From contig CAYZMM010000031.1 of assembly GCA_964479535.1 (NCBI GenBank), positions 5,496 through 69,495 of the forward strand: a stretch of DNA of 64,000 nt, written 5' to 3'. Source of the DNA: S015-6 sp964479535. Lineage in GTDB: Bacteria > Desulfobacterota > DSWW01. How positions within the stretch are numbered: position 1 is the first letter of the stretch; every line of letters starts with the position of its first letter. Below are positions 17,046 through 25,213 of the stretch, piece after piece. Below the pieces are notes generated by a model, which was not told the DNA's origin, searched no databases, and saw only the letters and a program-made list of their open reading frames with translations. Position numbers and translations under genes: made by a program.

Positions 17046-17408
17046 TCACTTGTCACCTTCCCAGAATTCGATGCGCCAGCCTTCCGGATCGCGAATCTCG
17101 AAGAGCCGGGGTCCCCACGGGTGTTTTCGGATGGGGGGCAGATCCGTCGTACGTGCCTCGAGCTTCTTGTGGACCTCCTCGATGTCCGGAACACAGAGAG
17201 AGAGGATCACGTGCTCGTGGCCGGGCTCGGCTGCATTCGGACGCAGGGGCTCGAGGATTCCGACACGCGAATCCGGCGTGACCTCGAACTCCACGAATCG
17301 ATTCCTCTGGTAAACGATCGGAAGCCCAAGAACATCCCGGTAGAAGGCGACGCACGCCTCCCACTCCCGGCAGATGAGCACTGAATGCTGGCTCTTGACG
17401 GAGAGCAT
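17046..17408 (-). CDS. Glyoxalase/VOC-family protein
   Basis: A 120-residue single vicinal-oxygen-chelate domain. It has the beta-alpha-beta3 start HSVLICREWEACVAFYRDVLGLP and the C-terminal half HVILSLCVPDIEEVHKKL...EIRDPEGWRIEFWE. The late E in RIEFWE is a typical metal ligand. Members are glyoxalases, dioxygenases or resistance proteins; the substrate cannot be given. It lies 7 bases downstream of the small cupin gene and is likely co-transcribed with it. Confidence 0.8.
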   Translation of the reverse strand: MLSVKSQHSVLICREWEACVAFYRDVLGLPIVYQRNRFVEFEVTPDSRVGILEPLRPNAAEPGHEHVILSLCVPDIEEVHKKLEARTTDLPPIRKHPWGPRLFEIRDPEGWRIEFWEGDK

Positions 17409-17415
17409 GTTCGGA

Positions 17416-17775
17416 TCAGCCCCGTATCATGGTCAGAAGCATTTTGAAGGGCTCAGGGGCATGCAGGCTGTGCGGCACGTCTGCGGGCATGAGGACGGTC
17501 TCGCCTGCCCCGGCCTTGACGAGATCCCCTCCGATGGTCAGCTCGGCCTGGCCGTCCAAGACTTGGACCAGGGCGTCGAAGGGTGCCGTATGCTCGCTCA
17601 GGCCCTGCCCCTTGTCGAAGCTGAACAGGGTCACCGACCCCACCGGGCGCTTGATGAGCGTACGGCTGACCACGGACCCCGGAACGTAGGCGAGGAGTTC
17701 GGCCAGGCGAAGCGCCTCGGCCGGCGGCAGGGTTCCATCCGATGTTTCTGCCTTTCCAACTTGCTCTTCCGCCAT
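17416..17775 (-). CDS. Small cupin-domain protein
   Basis: A 119-residue cytoplasmic cupin. It has the first motif G-x5-H-T-A-P-F-D-A near residues 57-68 and the second motif PADVPHSLHA near 96-105. The glutamate of the first motif is missing, so the metal site may be partial. Such short cupins are often found beside redox and nitrosative-stress genes. It is divergent from nrfH, with a CRP/FNR-type palindrome between the two starts that could act on either. Confidence 0.75.
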   Translation of the reverse strand: MAEEQVGKAETSDGTLPPAEALRLAELLAYVPGSVVSRTLIKRPVGSVTLFSFDKGQGLSEHTAPFDALVQVLDGQAELTIGGDLVKAGAGETVLMPADVPHSLHAPEPFKMLLTMIRG

Positions 17776-17797
17776 TCTTGAATCCTTTCTCCGTCTA

Positions 17798-17813
17798 CTT
17801 GATCCATGTCAAG
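17798..17813 (+). promoter_or_regulatory. CRP/FNR-family palindrome upstream of nrfHA
   Basis: CTTGATCCATGTCAAG is a near-perfect dyad (CTTGA-N6-TCAAG) with one mismatch to the classic FNR box TTGAT-N4-ATCAA. It lies 93 bases before nrfH. A weak -10 (TAAAGT, 17835-17840) sits at about the distance expected for class II activation. In Deltaproteobacteria such sites are bound by FNR- or HcpR-type regulators that control nitrite and nitric-oxide genes. The regulator itself is not in this window. Confidence 0.55.
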
Positions 17814-17905
17814 GGTTGGATGCGGTGCGTAGTGTAAAGTTGCAGCATTCCTATTGGAGTGGTATGAAGCAGAAACATCGAAAGATATTGTGAGAGGCGG
17901 GTGTC

Positions 17906-18358
17906 GTGGCAAAGCAAAGGAGAAACCTTCTCGCCCTGCTGATCCTGGTCGGAGGAGGCGTTTTTGTCTTTTTCGTCTTTGGTCCGCCCCAGCTCGTTGC
18001 AAGGACGGAAACACCCCTGTTCTGCTCTTCCTGTCATGTCATGGAATCCCAGTTCGAAGCATGGTTCAACGTGGGCGTTCACCGAACGATTCGCTGCGTC
18101 GACTGCCACCTGCCCCATAGCAACATGCCCGTCTACTACATCTGGAAATCCATCGACGGCTTGAAGGACGTCATCGTATTCTATTCCGGAAGGACGCCGG
18201 AAACCATTACGATCTCAAAACGGGGAAAAAATTTCGTACAGTCCAATTGCATCCGCTGTCATTCGGAGCGTGTCGCCATGATCCATCAGGAGCGCGATTG
18301 CTGGGACTGCCACCGATTCCTGCAGCATCACCTGGCCGGTTCACGTTTGACACGTTAG
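17906..18358 (+). CDS. nrfH: Cytochrome c nitrite reductase small subunit NrfH
   Basis: A 150-residue membrane-anchored tetrahaem cytochrome that takes electrons from menaquinol and hands them to NrfA in the periplasm. One N-terminal membrane helix (about residues 8-27) precedes four CxxCH motifs: CSSCH (~41), CVDCH (~65), CIRCH (~114) and CWDCH (~132). The start is GTG. Length and motif number fit the NapC/NrfH family. nrfA follows 31 bases downstream. Confidence 0.92.
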   Translation: MAKQRRNLLALLILVGGGVFVFFVFGPPQLVARTETPLFCSSCHVMESQFEAWFNVGVHRTIRCVDCHLPHSNMPVYYIWKSIDGLKDVIVFYSGRTPETITISKRGKNFVQSNCIRCHSERVAMIHQERDCWDCHRFLQHHLAGSRLTR

Positions 18359-18389
18359 ATACAAAGCCATTCATCGCAAGGAGACAGAG

Positions 18390-19856
18390 ATGGCCTGCGG
18401 CACAAAGAAGCGCCTCATCCTGTTCCTGTTCGCGGCTTCGGCACTCTTCCTTTCTTCGTGCGCCCCGCCGAAGCCGGAGCCGGTCCAGCCCGTTTCCATT
18501 CCGGACGGAGAGATCGATCCGGCCGTCTGGGGCAAAGCCTATCCCGAGGAGTATGAACTCTGGAAGCAGACAGCCGACCCGGTCAGCGTTCGTCGCAGCA
18601 AGTACAAGACCGGCATGGACGGTGGAGCGGTCTCCGTGGACAAGCTGTCCCAGTATCCCTACATGGCCCTGCTGTTCAACGGCTGGGGCTTCGGCGTCGA
18701 ATACAACGAACCCCGGGGTCACGCATACATGGTCCGCGACCAACTGGAGATCGATGCCTCGCGCCTCAAGTCCGGCGGCGTGTGCCTGACCTGCAAAACC
18801 CCTTACGCACCCGGGCTGAAAAAGCGGATGGGTCTGGACTTTTTCAGGGCGCCCTTCAAAGAGGTCCTCGCCAGGATCCCCGAGGAAAACCGAGAACTCG
18901 GTGTGGCATGCATCGACTGTCACGACAACCGGGACATGAGCCTCAAGATTTCCCGCAGCTTCACATTGATCGAGGCCTACGAGGCCATGGGGACCGACCC
19001 CGCCCGGTTCACCCGCCAGGAGATGCGTTCCGCCGTATGTGCCCAGTGCCACGTAACCTACAACATCCCGAAGGACTCGGACAACCAATCCGTCGGGGTT
19101 TACTTCCCCTGGCAGAACAGTACGCTCGGCTCCATCACCATCGAGGACATCATCGAACAGGTCCGAAAAGACGACACGATCAAGGAATGGACGCAAAATG
19201 TTACGGGATTCAGGATGGCCTTCATACGGCACCCGGAGTACGAGTTCTGGACCAACGACAGCACCCATTTCAAGGCCGGCGCCTCGTGCGCCGACTGTCA
19301 CATGCCGTACACCGTCGTCGGCGTGCACAAGGTATCGGACCACCGCGTCATGAGCCCGGTTCAGGCCGGTATGAAGGCCTGTAGACAATGCCACGCCGAG
19401 AGCAGCGACTGGCTCAGGGATCGGGTCTTCTCCATCCAGGACCGCACGGTCTCCATCATGATCCGCGCCGGCTACCAGTGTGCCACGGTCGCCAAACTCT
19501 TTGAATGGACCCACCGGGTTCAAGGTGAAGGGAAAAGGATAAACCCTGTGCTTTACCGAAAGGCGAAGGAGTTCTACGAGGAAGCGTTCTACCGTTCACT
19601 GTTCATCGGTGCAGAGAATTCCGTCGGCTTTCACAATTCCGCAGAGGGTCTGCGCATCCTGGCGGACTCGATCGCTTTCGGCTCACGGGCGGAGGCCTAC
19701 CTGCGTCAGGCACTCGGCGAGGCCGGCGTACACGTTCCGCTCAAGGTGGATCTGGAAATCCTGAAGTATGTGGACCAGCGGGGCGAGCAGAAGCTTCGGT
19801 TCGATCCGCAACTCGAGTTCAAGGATCCCTACGGCCTGCAGGAGAGATTCTTCTAG
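18390..19856 (+). CDS. nrfA: Ammonia-forming pentahaem nitrite reductase NrfA
   Basis: A 488-residue periplasmic enzyme that reduces nitrite to ammonium with six electrons. A signal sequence ends in the lipobox-like LSSCAPP, so the protein may be lipid-anchored. The catalytic haem site is the hallmark CLTCK (CxxCK, ~132), followed by CIDCH (~174), CAQCH (~218), CADCH (~301) and CRQCH (~331). The length fits NrfA. It forms an operon with nrfH. In sulfate reducers the enzyme detoxifies nitrite and can also support growth on nitrite. Confidence 0.95.
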   Translation: MACGTKKRLILFLFAASALFLSSCAPPKPEPVQPVSIPDGEIDPAVWGKAYPEEYELWKQTADPVSVRRSKYKTGMDGGAVSVDKLSQYPYMALLFNGWGFGVEYNEPRGHAYMVRDQLEIDASRLKSGGVCLTCKTPYAPGLKKRMGLDFFRAPFKEVLARIPEENRELGVACIDCHDNRDMSLKISRSFTLIEAYEAMGTDPARFTRQEMRSAVCAQCHVTYNIPKDSDNQSVGVYFPWQNSTLGSITIEDIIEQVRKDDTIKEWTQNVTGFRMAFIRHPEYEFWTNDSTHFKAGASCADCHMPYTVVGVHKVSDHRVMSPVQAGMKACRQCHAESSDWLRDRVFSIQDRTVSIMIRAGYQCATVAKLFEWTHRVQGEGKRINPVLYRKAKEFYEEAFYRSLFIGAENSVGFHNSAEGLRILADSIAFGSRAEAYLRQALGEAGVHVPLKVDLEILKYVDQRGEQKLRFDPQLEFKDPYGLQERFF

Positions 19857-19948
19857 GGGAATCCTTTCAAAGGACCGGCAATCCAACGTATAGAGGATGA
19901 TCCAACCCGACTCATGCCAAGTTTGCTCGAGGTGGAGGTTTTTTCAGC

Positions 19949-20317
19949 ATGTGGAAGACGCCCGGCACACGACGCAGCCTGCTTTGGCTCGCACTCTTCA
20001 CGTTCCTGTCCCTGATCGCGGTGCCACCCGCTTCCGCACTCCGCTGCGAAGGCAAGATCATCGACAATGGGAACACGAAGGCCGAGGTTCGGGAGTTCTG
20101 CGGAGAGCCGACCTGCACGCGCGAGCCGGGAACGGTCTTCGTGAAGAAATCCGGGGTCTACTGGCCCATGGCCGCAGACGAGGAGTGGGTCTACAACTTC
20201 GGCCCGGGGCAGTTTGTGCGGCTCATCCGGTTCTATCACGGGAAGGTGGTCTACATACAGTCCGTCGGGTACGGATGGACCGGGGAGCGCGATTGCGACG
20301 ACGTTCCGTATGAATGA
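19949..20317 (+). CDS. DUF2845 exported protein
   Basis: A 122-residue protein with a cleavable signal peptide (about residues 1-31, ending PASALRC) and a compact beta-rich domain. The layout LRCEGKIIDNGNTKAEVREFCGEP is the start of the DUF2845 family, whose role is unknown. Two Cys pairs may form disulphides. The start follows GAGGTGGAGG. A weak promoter-like pair, TTTCAA-N18-TATAGA, lies at 19865-19894. The gene is convergent with a small membrane-protein gene. Confidence 0.75.
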   Translation: MWKTPGTRRSLLWLALFTFLSLIAVPPASALRCEGKIIDNGNTKAEVREFCGEPTCTREPGTVFVKKSGVYWPMAADEEWVYNFGPGQFVRLIRFYHGKVVYIQSVGYGWTGERDCDDVPYE

Positions 20318-20344
20318 AGAAGCCTGCCCGAAAGCGTCGTTCTA

Positions 20345-20548
20345 TCAGGCGTGCGCAAAGGCGGAGAAACCCTTCTTGATCCGGGCGGACAACCGGGCGA
20401 AGAAGGGCACGTCCTCCGCCAGTAGCCAGATTCCCATCAGGATGAAGAACCACCCCTGCAGGATGGGAAGGCCCAGGCCGGCTACCCCCAGGAAGAGGAG
20501 CGTGACCCCGCAAAGGATCCTCACGTTCTTCCGCTTGATTCGGGGCAT
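20345..20548 (-). CDS. Small PGPGW-like membrane protein
   Basis: A 67-residue protein with two membrane helices (about 10-30 and 31-50) joined by LPILQGWFFI, which resembles the LPxLPG turn of the PGPGW putative transmembrane family. The start at 20548 has TAGGAG 8 bases upstream, and an in-frame ATG at 20581 is less supported. The function is unknown. Confidence 0.65.
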   Translation of the reverse strand: MPRIKRKNVRILCGVTLLFLGVAGLGLPILQGWFFILMGIWLLAEDVPFFARLSARIKKGFSAFAHA

Positions 20549-20577
20549 GTGCATTCTCCTAAGATAGTGTTTTCCAT

Positions 20578-21888
20578 TCATCCGATGATTTCACCGACAC
20601 CCCCCTGCTTCTCCCACCGCAGGAGCTCGGTCACCTTGGCCAGAGTGCTCCCCTCTTTGATCTCCTCACGGATGCGGTTCTCCTTTTCCAGCACATCCAT
20701 CGCGCGATTCGCGTACTCCACGGCGATCGCCCTGGGGAGCACCACCACGCCGTCGCCGTCGCCGAGGAGCCAGTCCCCGGGCTCGACCTTCATGTTCGCC
20801 ACGGTAACCGGAACGCCGATCTCACCGAATCCCTTCGGCTCGCCCGCATTCGGCATGACGAGCCTGCTGAAGGCGGGGAACTTCAGATCCACGATGTCGT
20901 CGCTGTCCCGGATGGCCCCGTCGATGACCACGCCGGCCACCCCCTTCTGGATGGCGGAGTGGGTGGCCAGCTCCCCCCAGAGGGCAGGGCCAACCCCACC
21001 GGCGTCGATGACGATCACGTCGCCCGGCTCGGCCCTGTCGATGGCCTGAACAGGCTTGGACCAGTCGCCGGGATAGGTCCTCACCGTAATGGCGCGGCCC
21101 ACCATGCGAATCCCCCGCCACAGGGGCCGGATGCCCTGCAGTACACCGCCCCGGTGGAGCGCGTCCGAAAGGTTCGCCGCAGAAACGAGCGCGAGGACCT
21201 CCCGGATCTGGTCCTCTCCCTTCCGCTTGAACAGGGTCGTGGCAATGCTCTCACCGGTGTCGATGCCCTTGCGGATCTCGCGGGCCGCCTGCTCCGGCTC
21301 GAGGGCCTTCGTGATCGCGCCTCCCACGATCACGATCGAGGCGCCGGCCTCCACCGCCCTGGCCGCCGTCTCCGAATTGATCCCGCCGGCGACCCCCACC
21401 GGAACCAAAGCCGCCTCGGCCACCTTTCTCAGCGTGTCAAAGGGGTCCTTTCCCTCCATCTGCTCGTCGATCGCACAGTGGATCGTCACGAAGTCGGCCC
21501 CCATCTCTTCGACCTGTTTCGCCCTGGCGACAGGGTCCTGAACGGCGATCATGTCGACGACGATCTTCGCGCCGTAGTTCCTCCCCGCCTCGATGCATTC
21601 CCGGATCGTGGAATCACTGGCCGCTCCCAGAACATCGACGATGTTCGCGCCGGCCTTCGCCGCAACCTCGACCTCTGCCCGGCCGGCATCCATGATCTTC
21701 ATGTCGGCCACGATGGTCGCCGAGGGGAACCGTCTTCGCAGCTCCCGGATCGACTGGAGCCCCTCGCTCTTGATGAGGGGGGTCCCGGCCTCGAGCCAGT
21801 CCACCCCCCCTGCCACGCCTTCCTTGGCGTTCTTCAGGGCCCGCTGCAGGTCGACGAAATCCAGCGCCAGCTGCAAGATCGGCTTCAT
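20578..21888 (-). CDS. 3-hexulose-6-phosphate synthase fused to an RraA-like domain
   Basis: A 436-residue two-domain protein. Residues 1-210 are a hexulose-phosphate synthase of the OMP-decarboxylase barrel group, with DMKIMDAG (~57) and GVAGGI (~165). It would join formaldehyde to ribulose 5-phosphate, or run in reverse. Residues 225-436 are an RraA/dimethylmenaquinone-methyltransferase-like fold, with AEPGDVIVIDAGG and GVVIDGAIRDSDD; such domains act as RNase-E inhibitors or aldolases. HPS-RraA fusions are known, mostly from archaea and some bacteria. The start at 21888 has AAGGAGAG just upstream. It follows the isomerase gene directly. Confidence 0.85.
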   Translation of the reverse strand: MKPILQLALDFVDLQRALKNAKEGVAGGVDWLEAGTPLIKSEGLQSIRELRRRFPSATIVADMKIMDAGRAEVEVAAKAGANIVDVLGAASDSTIRECIEAGRNYGAKIVVDMIAVQDPVARAKQVEEMGADFVTIHCAIDEQMEGKDPFDTLRKVAEAALVPVGVAGGINSETAARAVEAGASIVIVGGAITKALEPEQAAREIRKGIDTGESIATTLFKRKGEDQIREVLALVSAANLSDALHRGGVLQGIRPLWRGIRMVGRAITVRTYPGDWSKPVQAIDRAEPGDVIVIDAGGVGPALWGELATHSAIQKGVAGVVIDGAIRDSDDIVDLKFPAFSRLVMPNAGEPKGFGEIGVPVTVANMKVEPGDWLLGDGDGVVVLPRAIAVEYANRAMDVLEKENRIREEIKEGSTLAKVTELLRWEKQGGVGEIIG

Positions 21889-21898
21889 TCTCTCTCCT

Positions 21899-22495
21899 TC
21901 ATTCAATCACCGCGTGTCGTGGGGAAACGCTGCCCATGTCGATGGCGTCCTGGTACAGGGCCAGAACGATGGCCTCCATGAGCAGAAAGGAAGCCTGCTC
22001 GAACAGGGACCCGGACATCTGCACGGACGAGGGCTCGGACTCCCGGCACATCTTGGTCGTGCCGGGCAGATGAATCGAGCCGTCCACCAGGGAGCCGATG
22101 CTGGAATCGAGATCCCCGAGAATACCGACGGTGTAGGTCCCTCGCTCCTTTGCGCCCCTGACGGCCTCGAGGGTGGAGGGCGTCTCTCCGGATCCGCTCA
22201 ACACGATCAACAGGTCTTCCCGCCCGAGGGCGGGGGTGACGGTCTCACCGCAGAAATGGGCCTGACAGCCGAGATGCATCAGGCGCATGCAGAAGCATCG
22301 CAGAATGAAGCCGGATCTCCCCTGGGCCGAGCAGAAGACCTTTCGGGCCGTCAGGATCCTCCTGACGCAGGCGTCGATCGCCTCCTTGTCGATATTCTCC
22401 AGGAGGCGCCGGTTCTCGTCCAGGATGGCATCCAGCTTCTCCCTGATCTTCAAGTCCTCCGGCCCGGGACGGGCAGAGACATCGATCAGCAACAT
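21899..22495 (-). CDS. hxlB: 6-phospho-3-hexuloisomerase (SIS domain)
   Basis: A 198-residue sugar isomerase that interconverts hexulose 6-phosphate and fructose 6-phosphate, the second step of the ribulose monophosphate pathway. The SIS fold is recognised by GRSGFILRCFCMRLMHLG (~56-73) and SGSGETPST (~97). The start at 22495 has GAGAGGGA upstream; the frame is open to 22558 without a ribosome site. It sits 10 bases before the synthase fusion, so both steps are made together. Confidence 0.87.
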   Translation of the reverse strand: MLLIDVSARPGPEDLKIREKLDAILDENRRLLENIDKEAIDACVRRILTARKVFCSAQGRSGFILRCFCMRLMHLGCQAHFCGETVTPALGREDLLIVLSGSGETPSTLEAVRGAKERGTYTVGILGDLDSSIGSLVDGSIHLPGTTKMCRESEPSSVQMSGSLFEQASFLLMEAIVLALYQDAIDMGSVSPRHAVIE

Positions 22496-22707
22496 GTTCG
22501 CTTCCCTCTCAGAAGTGGCGGTTGCTCCAGGTGAATGGGTGGAATCCGCAACGGGCATGTCGGACCGGAATCCCGGAAAGAAGAGGCGAGGGCCTTTATC
22601 GAAAGGTTGTCGGAGGAAGACAGGCCCTACCGTCTCGGTCCGGCAGCGGTGGATCCAAGCGGTCTTGTGTTCAGGCTGAATCGTATCCTCTTGATTCTAA
22701 TGTGTTT

Positions 22708-22737
22708 AGCTTAGTGTATAAAACCGAGTCTTGTCAA
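22708..22737 (-). promoter_or_regulatory. Possible promoter of the hexulose-phosphate operon
   Basis: On the minus strand TTGACA (22737-22732), 18 bases and TAAGCT (22713-22708). The -10 is weak. The -35 overlaps the stop of the thioesterase gene. The leader to the start at 22495 would be about 200 bases, in which I see no riboswitch that I recognise. Confidence 0.35.
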
Positions 22738-23156
22738 ACGGGCGCGCTTCGTGCCGTCCCTGCCTCGAAAAGGGAATAGGTTCCCGTCGCCTTTGCCACG
22801 AGCCGTTCGCCGTTCCTCACCTCCGATTCCAGGAAGGCGATTCTCTTTCCCCTCTGGACGACGCGGGTGTCACAGATCAGGCGCCCGGACGTGACGGGCG
22901 CGAGGTAGACGATCTTGATTTCCAGGGTCGCGCACAGCTCGTCCTCCTCGAGGCAGGAGTAGGCCGCCCCCCCCATGCCGGTGTCCACCATGGAGTAGAT
23001 CACGCCACCGTGCACGACCCTGTGCGGGTTCAAGTGGTGCGCTTCCACATCGAGAATCCCACGCGTAGACCCTTCCTCGCTCTGTGTGAAGTCGAGCCCG
23101 ATGAGCTCGCCGAAGGGGTTGAATCCTTTCGATTTCAGGGGGAAGTGCTTGCCCAT
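22734..23156 (-). CDS. PaaI-type hotdog thioesterase
   Basis: A 140-residue hotdog-fold acyl-CoA thioesterase. The segment HHLNPHRVVHGGVIYSMVDTGMGGA is the signature of the PaaI/4HBT-II group, where the HGG loop and the following Asp shape the active site. It probably hydrolyses a phenylacetyl- or other acyl-CoA to release CoA. The start at 23156 has GGGAGA about 10 bases upstream. It lies 31 bases downstream of the DAHP synthase gene. Confidence 0.8.
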   Translation of the reverse strand: MGKHFPLKSKGFNPFGELIGLDFTQSEEGSTRGILDVEAHHLNPHRVVHGGVIYSMVDTGMGGAAYSCLEEDELCATLEIKIVYLAPVTSGRLICDTRVVQRGKRIAFLESEVRNGERLVAKATGTYSLFEAGTARSAPV

Positions 23157-23187
23157 CCGCCGGCGTCTCCCGTATGCGTCCTCTTCC

Positions 23188-24204
23188 TCAGGCCGACTGC
23201 GCCTGCTGGGTCTGATGGATCGCCCGGGCGGACCGGGCGAGCTTGTCGAAATCCTCCGGGAGCAGGGACTGCGGGCCGTCGGACAGGGCCCTGTCCGGTT
23301 CATGATGGACTTCGACCATCAGGCCATCGGCGCCCGCGGCCGCCGCGGCCAGGGCGAGGGGCCTCACCATCGACCGGATGCCCGCGGCGTGCGACGGGTC
23401 GGCGACGATCGGAAGGTGGGACAGGGCCTTCACCGCAGGGATGACCGCAAGGTCCAGGGTGTTCCGCGTGTGGTCCAGGTAGGTCCTTACACCTCTTTCG
23501 CAGAGAACCACATCGTAGTTCCCCTCGGACAGGATGTATTCGGCGGCCATGAAGAATTCATCCAGGGTGGCGCTCATGCCCCGCTTCAGGAGCACCGGCT
23601 TGCCGCACCGCCCCACGGCACGAAGGAGGCGGAAGTTCTGCATGTTCCGCGCACCCACCTGGACCATGTCCACCACCGGGAGGACCGCCTCCAGGGAGCT
23701 TCGGTCGATCACTTCGGTCACGATTCCCAGATCGGTCTCCGCCTTGATCTCCTGGATGATGCTCAACCCCGCTTCCTGCATCCCCTGGAAGGAGTAGGGG
23801 GAGGTTCGAGGCTTGTACAGGCCTCCCCGGAAGAGCGACGCCCCGGACTGGCTCACGTGCCGCGCGATCGTCAGCGCCTGCTCCGGCGATTCGATCCCGC
23901 AGGGACCTGCAATCAGAGCCAGGCCGCCGTCTCCGATCTTCGTCTTGTGGACCGTGACGGCCGTGTCGTCCGGCTTCGTCTCCCGGCTGACGAGCTTGTA
24001 GGGCCGGCTTACGCGAATGCACTCGCGGACCCCTTCCAGTTCCTGAAACGGACGCGGATCGATGGCGCCCTGGTTGCCGGTCAGGCCGACGGCGGTGCGC
24101 TGGGCCCCAGGGATCGGAACCGGCGTCAGGCCCTGCGCCTTCGCCACCTCCAGCACCCGGTCGATCTGCTCGGCGGTCGCCGAGTTGCGCATCACGATGA
24201 GCAT
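23188..24204 (-). CDS. 3-deoxy-7-phosphoheptulonate (DAHP) synthase, AroA-beta type
   Basis: A 338-residue enzyme condensing phosphoenolpyruvate and erythrose 4-phosphate, the first step of the shikimate pathway. An N-terminal ferredoxin-like regulatory domain (MLIVMRNSATAEQIDRV, about 1-70) precedes the KDO8P-synthase-like barrel with AGPCGIES (~99), RGGLYKPRTSPYSFQG (~125), LKRGMSAT (~205) and ADPSHAAG (~270). The start at 24204 follows GAGGGGAA. A promoter-like TTGACT-N17-CATTCT lies at 24236-24264 on this strand. Confidence 0.92.
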   Translation of the reverse strand: MLIVMRNSATAEQIDRVLEVAKAQGLTPVPIPGAQRTAVGLTGNQGAIDPRPFQELEGVRECIRVSRPYKLVSRETKPDDTAVTVHKTKIGDGGLALIAGPCGIESPEQALTIARHVSQSGASLFRGGLYKPRTSPYSFQGMQEAGLSIIQEIKAETDLGIVTEVIDRSSLEAVLPVVDMVQVGARNMQNFRLLRAVGRCGKPVLLKRGMSATLDEFFMAAEYILSEGNYDVVLCERGVRTYLDHTRNTLDLAVIPAVKALSHLPIVADPSHAAGIRSMVRPLALAAAAAGADGLMVEVHHEPDRALSDGPQSLLPEDFDKLARSARAIHQTQQAQSA

Positions 24205-24235
24205 GGCGGGATTCCCCTCTGCTGGTGCGAAGCCC

Positions 24236-24264
24236 AGAATGAAGTGTGGCCGGGGATTAGTCAA
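24236..24264 (-). promoter_or_regulatory. Possible promoter of DAHP synthase gene
   Basis: On the minus strand TTGACT (24264-24259), 17 bases and CATTCT (24241-24236), 31 bases before the start at 24204. The palindromic repeat at 24273 begins 9 bases upstream of the -35. Confidence 0.4.
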
Positions 24265-24272
24265 TCATCCGA

Positions 24273-24335
24273 GGGGGACGTTGTTTACTTCGTTGACTTT
24301 CGGTGAGAAAGTCAACGAAGTAAACAACGTCCCCC
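24273..24335. repeat. GGGGAC palindrome, copy 1
   Basis: A perfect 28-base inverted repeat (24273-24300 and 24308-24335) beginning GGGGGACGTTGTTTACTTCG, with a 7-base loop CGGTGAG. It lies between divergent genes and runs to within 8 bases of the SDR ribosome site. An almost identical element in opposite orientation is at 26492-26553. Confidence 0.9.
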
Positions 24336-24353
24336 CCATTCATGGAGGAGAGC

Positions 24354-25187
24354 ATGTACGATGATCTGAAGGGAAAGGTTGCGATCGTCACAGGCGCCGG
24401 GAGGCCGAACGGCCTCGGCCAGGGGATGGCCAAGCGGTTTGCACGGGAGGGCTGCCGACTGGTCATCTCGGACGTGGCGCGGCCTCATGCAGACTCTGAA
24501 TACGGACGCGGTTCCTGGGAGCAGCTGGAGGAAAGAAAGAGGGAGATCGAGGCACTGGGGGCGGATTGCGTCATTGTCAGGTGCGACGTGACGGTGGAAG
24601 AAGAGGTTCAGGCCATGGTGAACGAGTCGGTCGATACGTTCGGCCGCGTCGACATACTGGTGAACAACGTGGGCGGGGGCCCCCCGGGAAGCGGCGGAGC
24701 CCTCATCGACGTGGATGGTGCGAACTGGGACGAGGGCATGGCGGTGAACGCAAAGGGCACCCACCTCTGTTCACGCGCGGTGGCCAGGCGGATGATCGAG
24801 CAGGGAGAAGGCGGACGGATCGTGAACATCGCCTCCCAGGCGGCGAAGCGGCCCTTTCCCGGGCTCGGGGTCTACTGTGCTGGGAAGGCGGCGGTCTGCC
24901 AGTACACCCGGGTGCTGGCCATGGAGGTCGGTCCGTACAGGATCAACGTGAACGCCGTGCTGCCCGGAACGATCGAAACGGACATGCTCAGAGAGTCCTT
25001 CGGAAAGATGGCCGAGGCGATGGGGATCACCTACGATGTGCTCATGCAGAACATCCCACCCATCCCGCTGGGCCGCCTTCAAACCCAGGAAGACGTGGCG
25101 GCCTCGGTGGTCTGGCTCTGCTCCCGGGAATCCGAGTACGTGACCGGCGAGTGCATGCTCGTCACCGGCGGGCAGACGATCGCCTGA
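24354..25187 (+). CDS. Short-chain dehydrogenase/reductase
   Basis: A 277-residue NAD(P)-dependent SDR. It has the nucleotide-binding motif TGAGRPNGLGQG (~13-24), NNVGGG (~102) and the catalytic Ser-Tyr-Lys in NIASQAAKRPFPGLGVYCAGK (Y~179, K~183). The start at 24354 is set by GGAGGAG directly upstream. Its leader contains palindrome copy 1. It is followed 26 bases later by an Old-Yellow-Enzyme family gene, suggesting paired oxidation and ene-reduction of a ring or unsaturated substrate. Confidence 0.85.
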   Translation: MYDDLKGKVAIVTGAGRPNGLGQGMAKRFAREGCRLVISDVARPHADSEYGRGSWEQLEERKREIEALGADCVIVRCDVTVEEEVQAMVNESVDTFGRVDILVNNVGGGPPGSGGALIDVDGANWDEGMAVNAKGTHLCSRAVARRMIEQGEGGRIVNIASQAAKRPFPGLGVYCAGKAAVCQYTRVLAMEVGPYRINVNAVLPGTIETDMLRESFGKMAEAMGITYDVLMQNIPPIPLGRLQTQEDVAASVVWLCSRESEYVTGECMLVTGGQTIA

Positions 25188-25213
25188 TTCCCCCTTTCTC
25201 GGAGATCCCGTCC

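Noticed and set aside
22496..22733. Riboswitch upstream of the hexulose-phosphate operon
   Set aside because: No recognised aptamer or terminator hairpin was seen in the leader.
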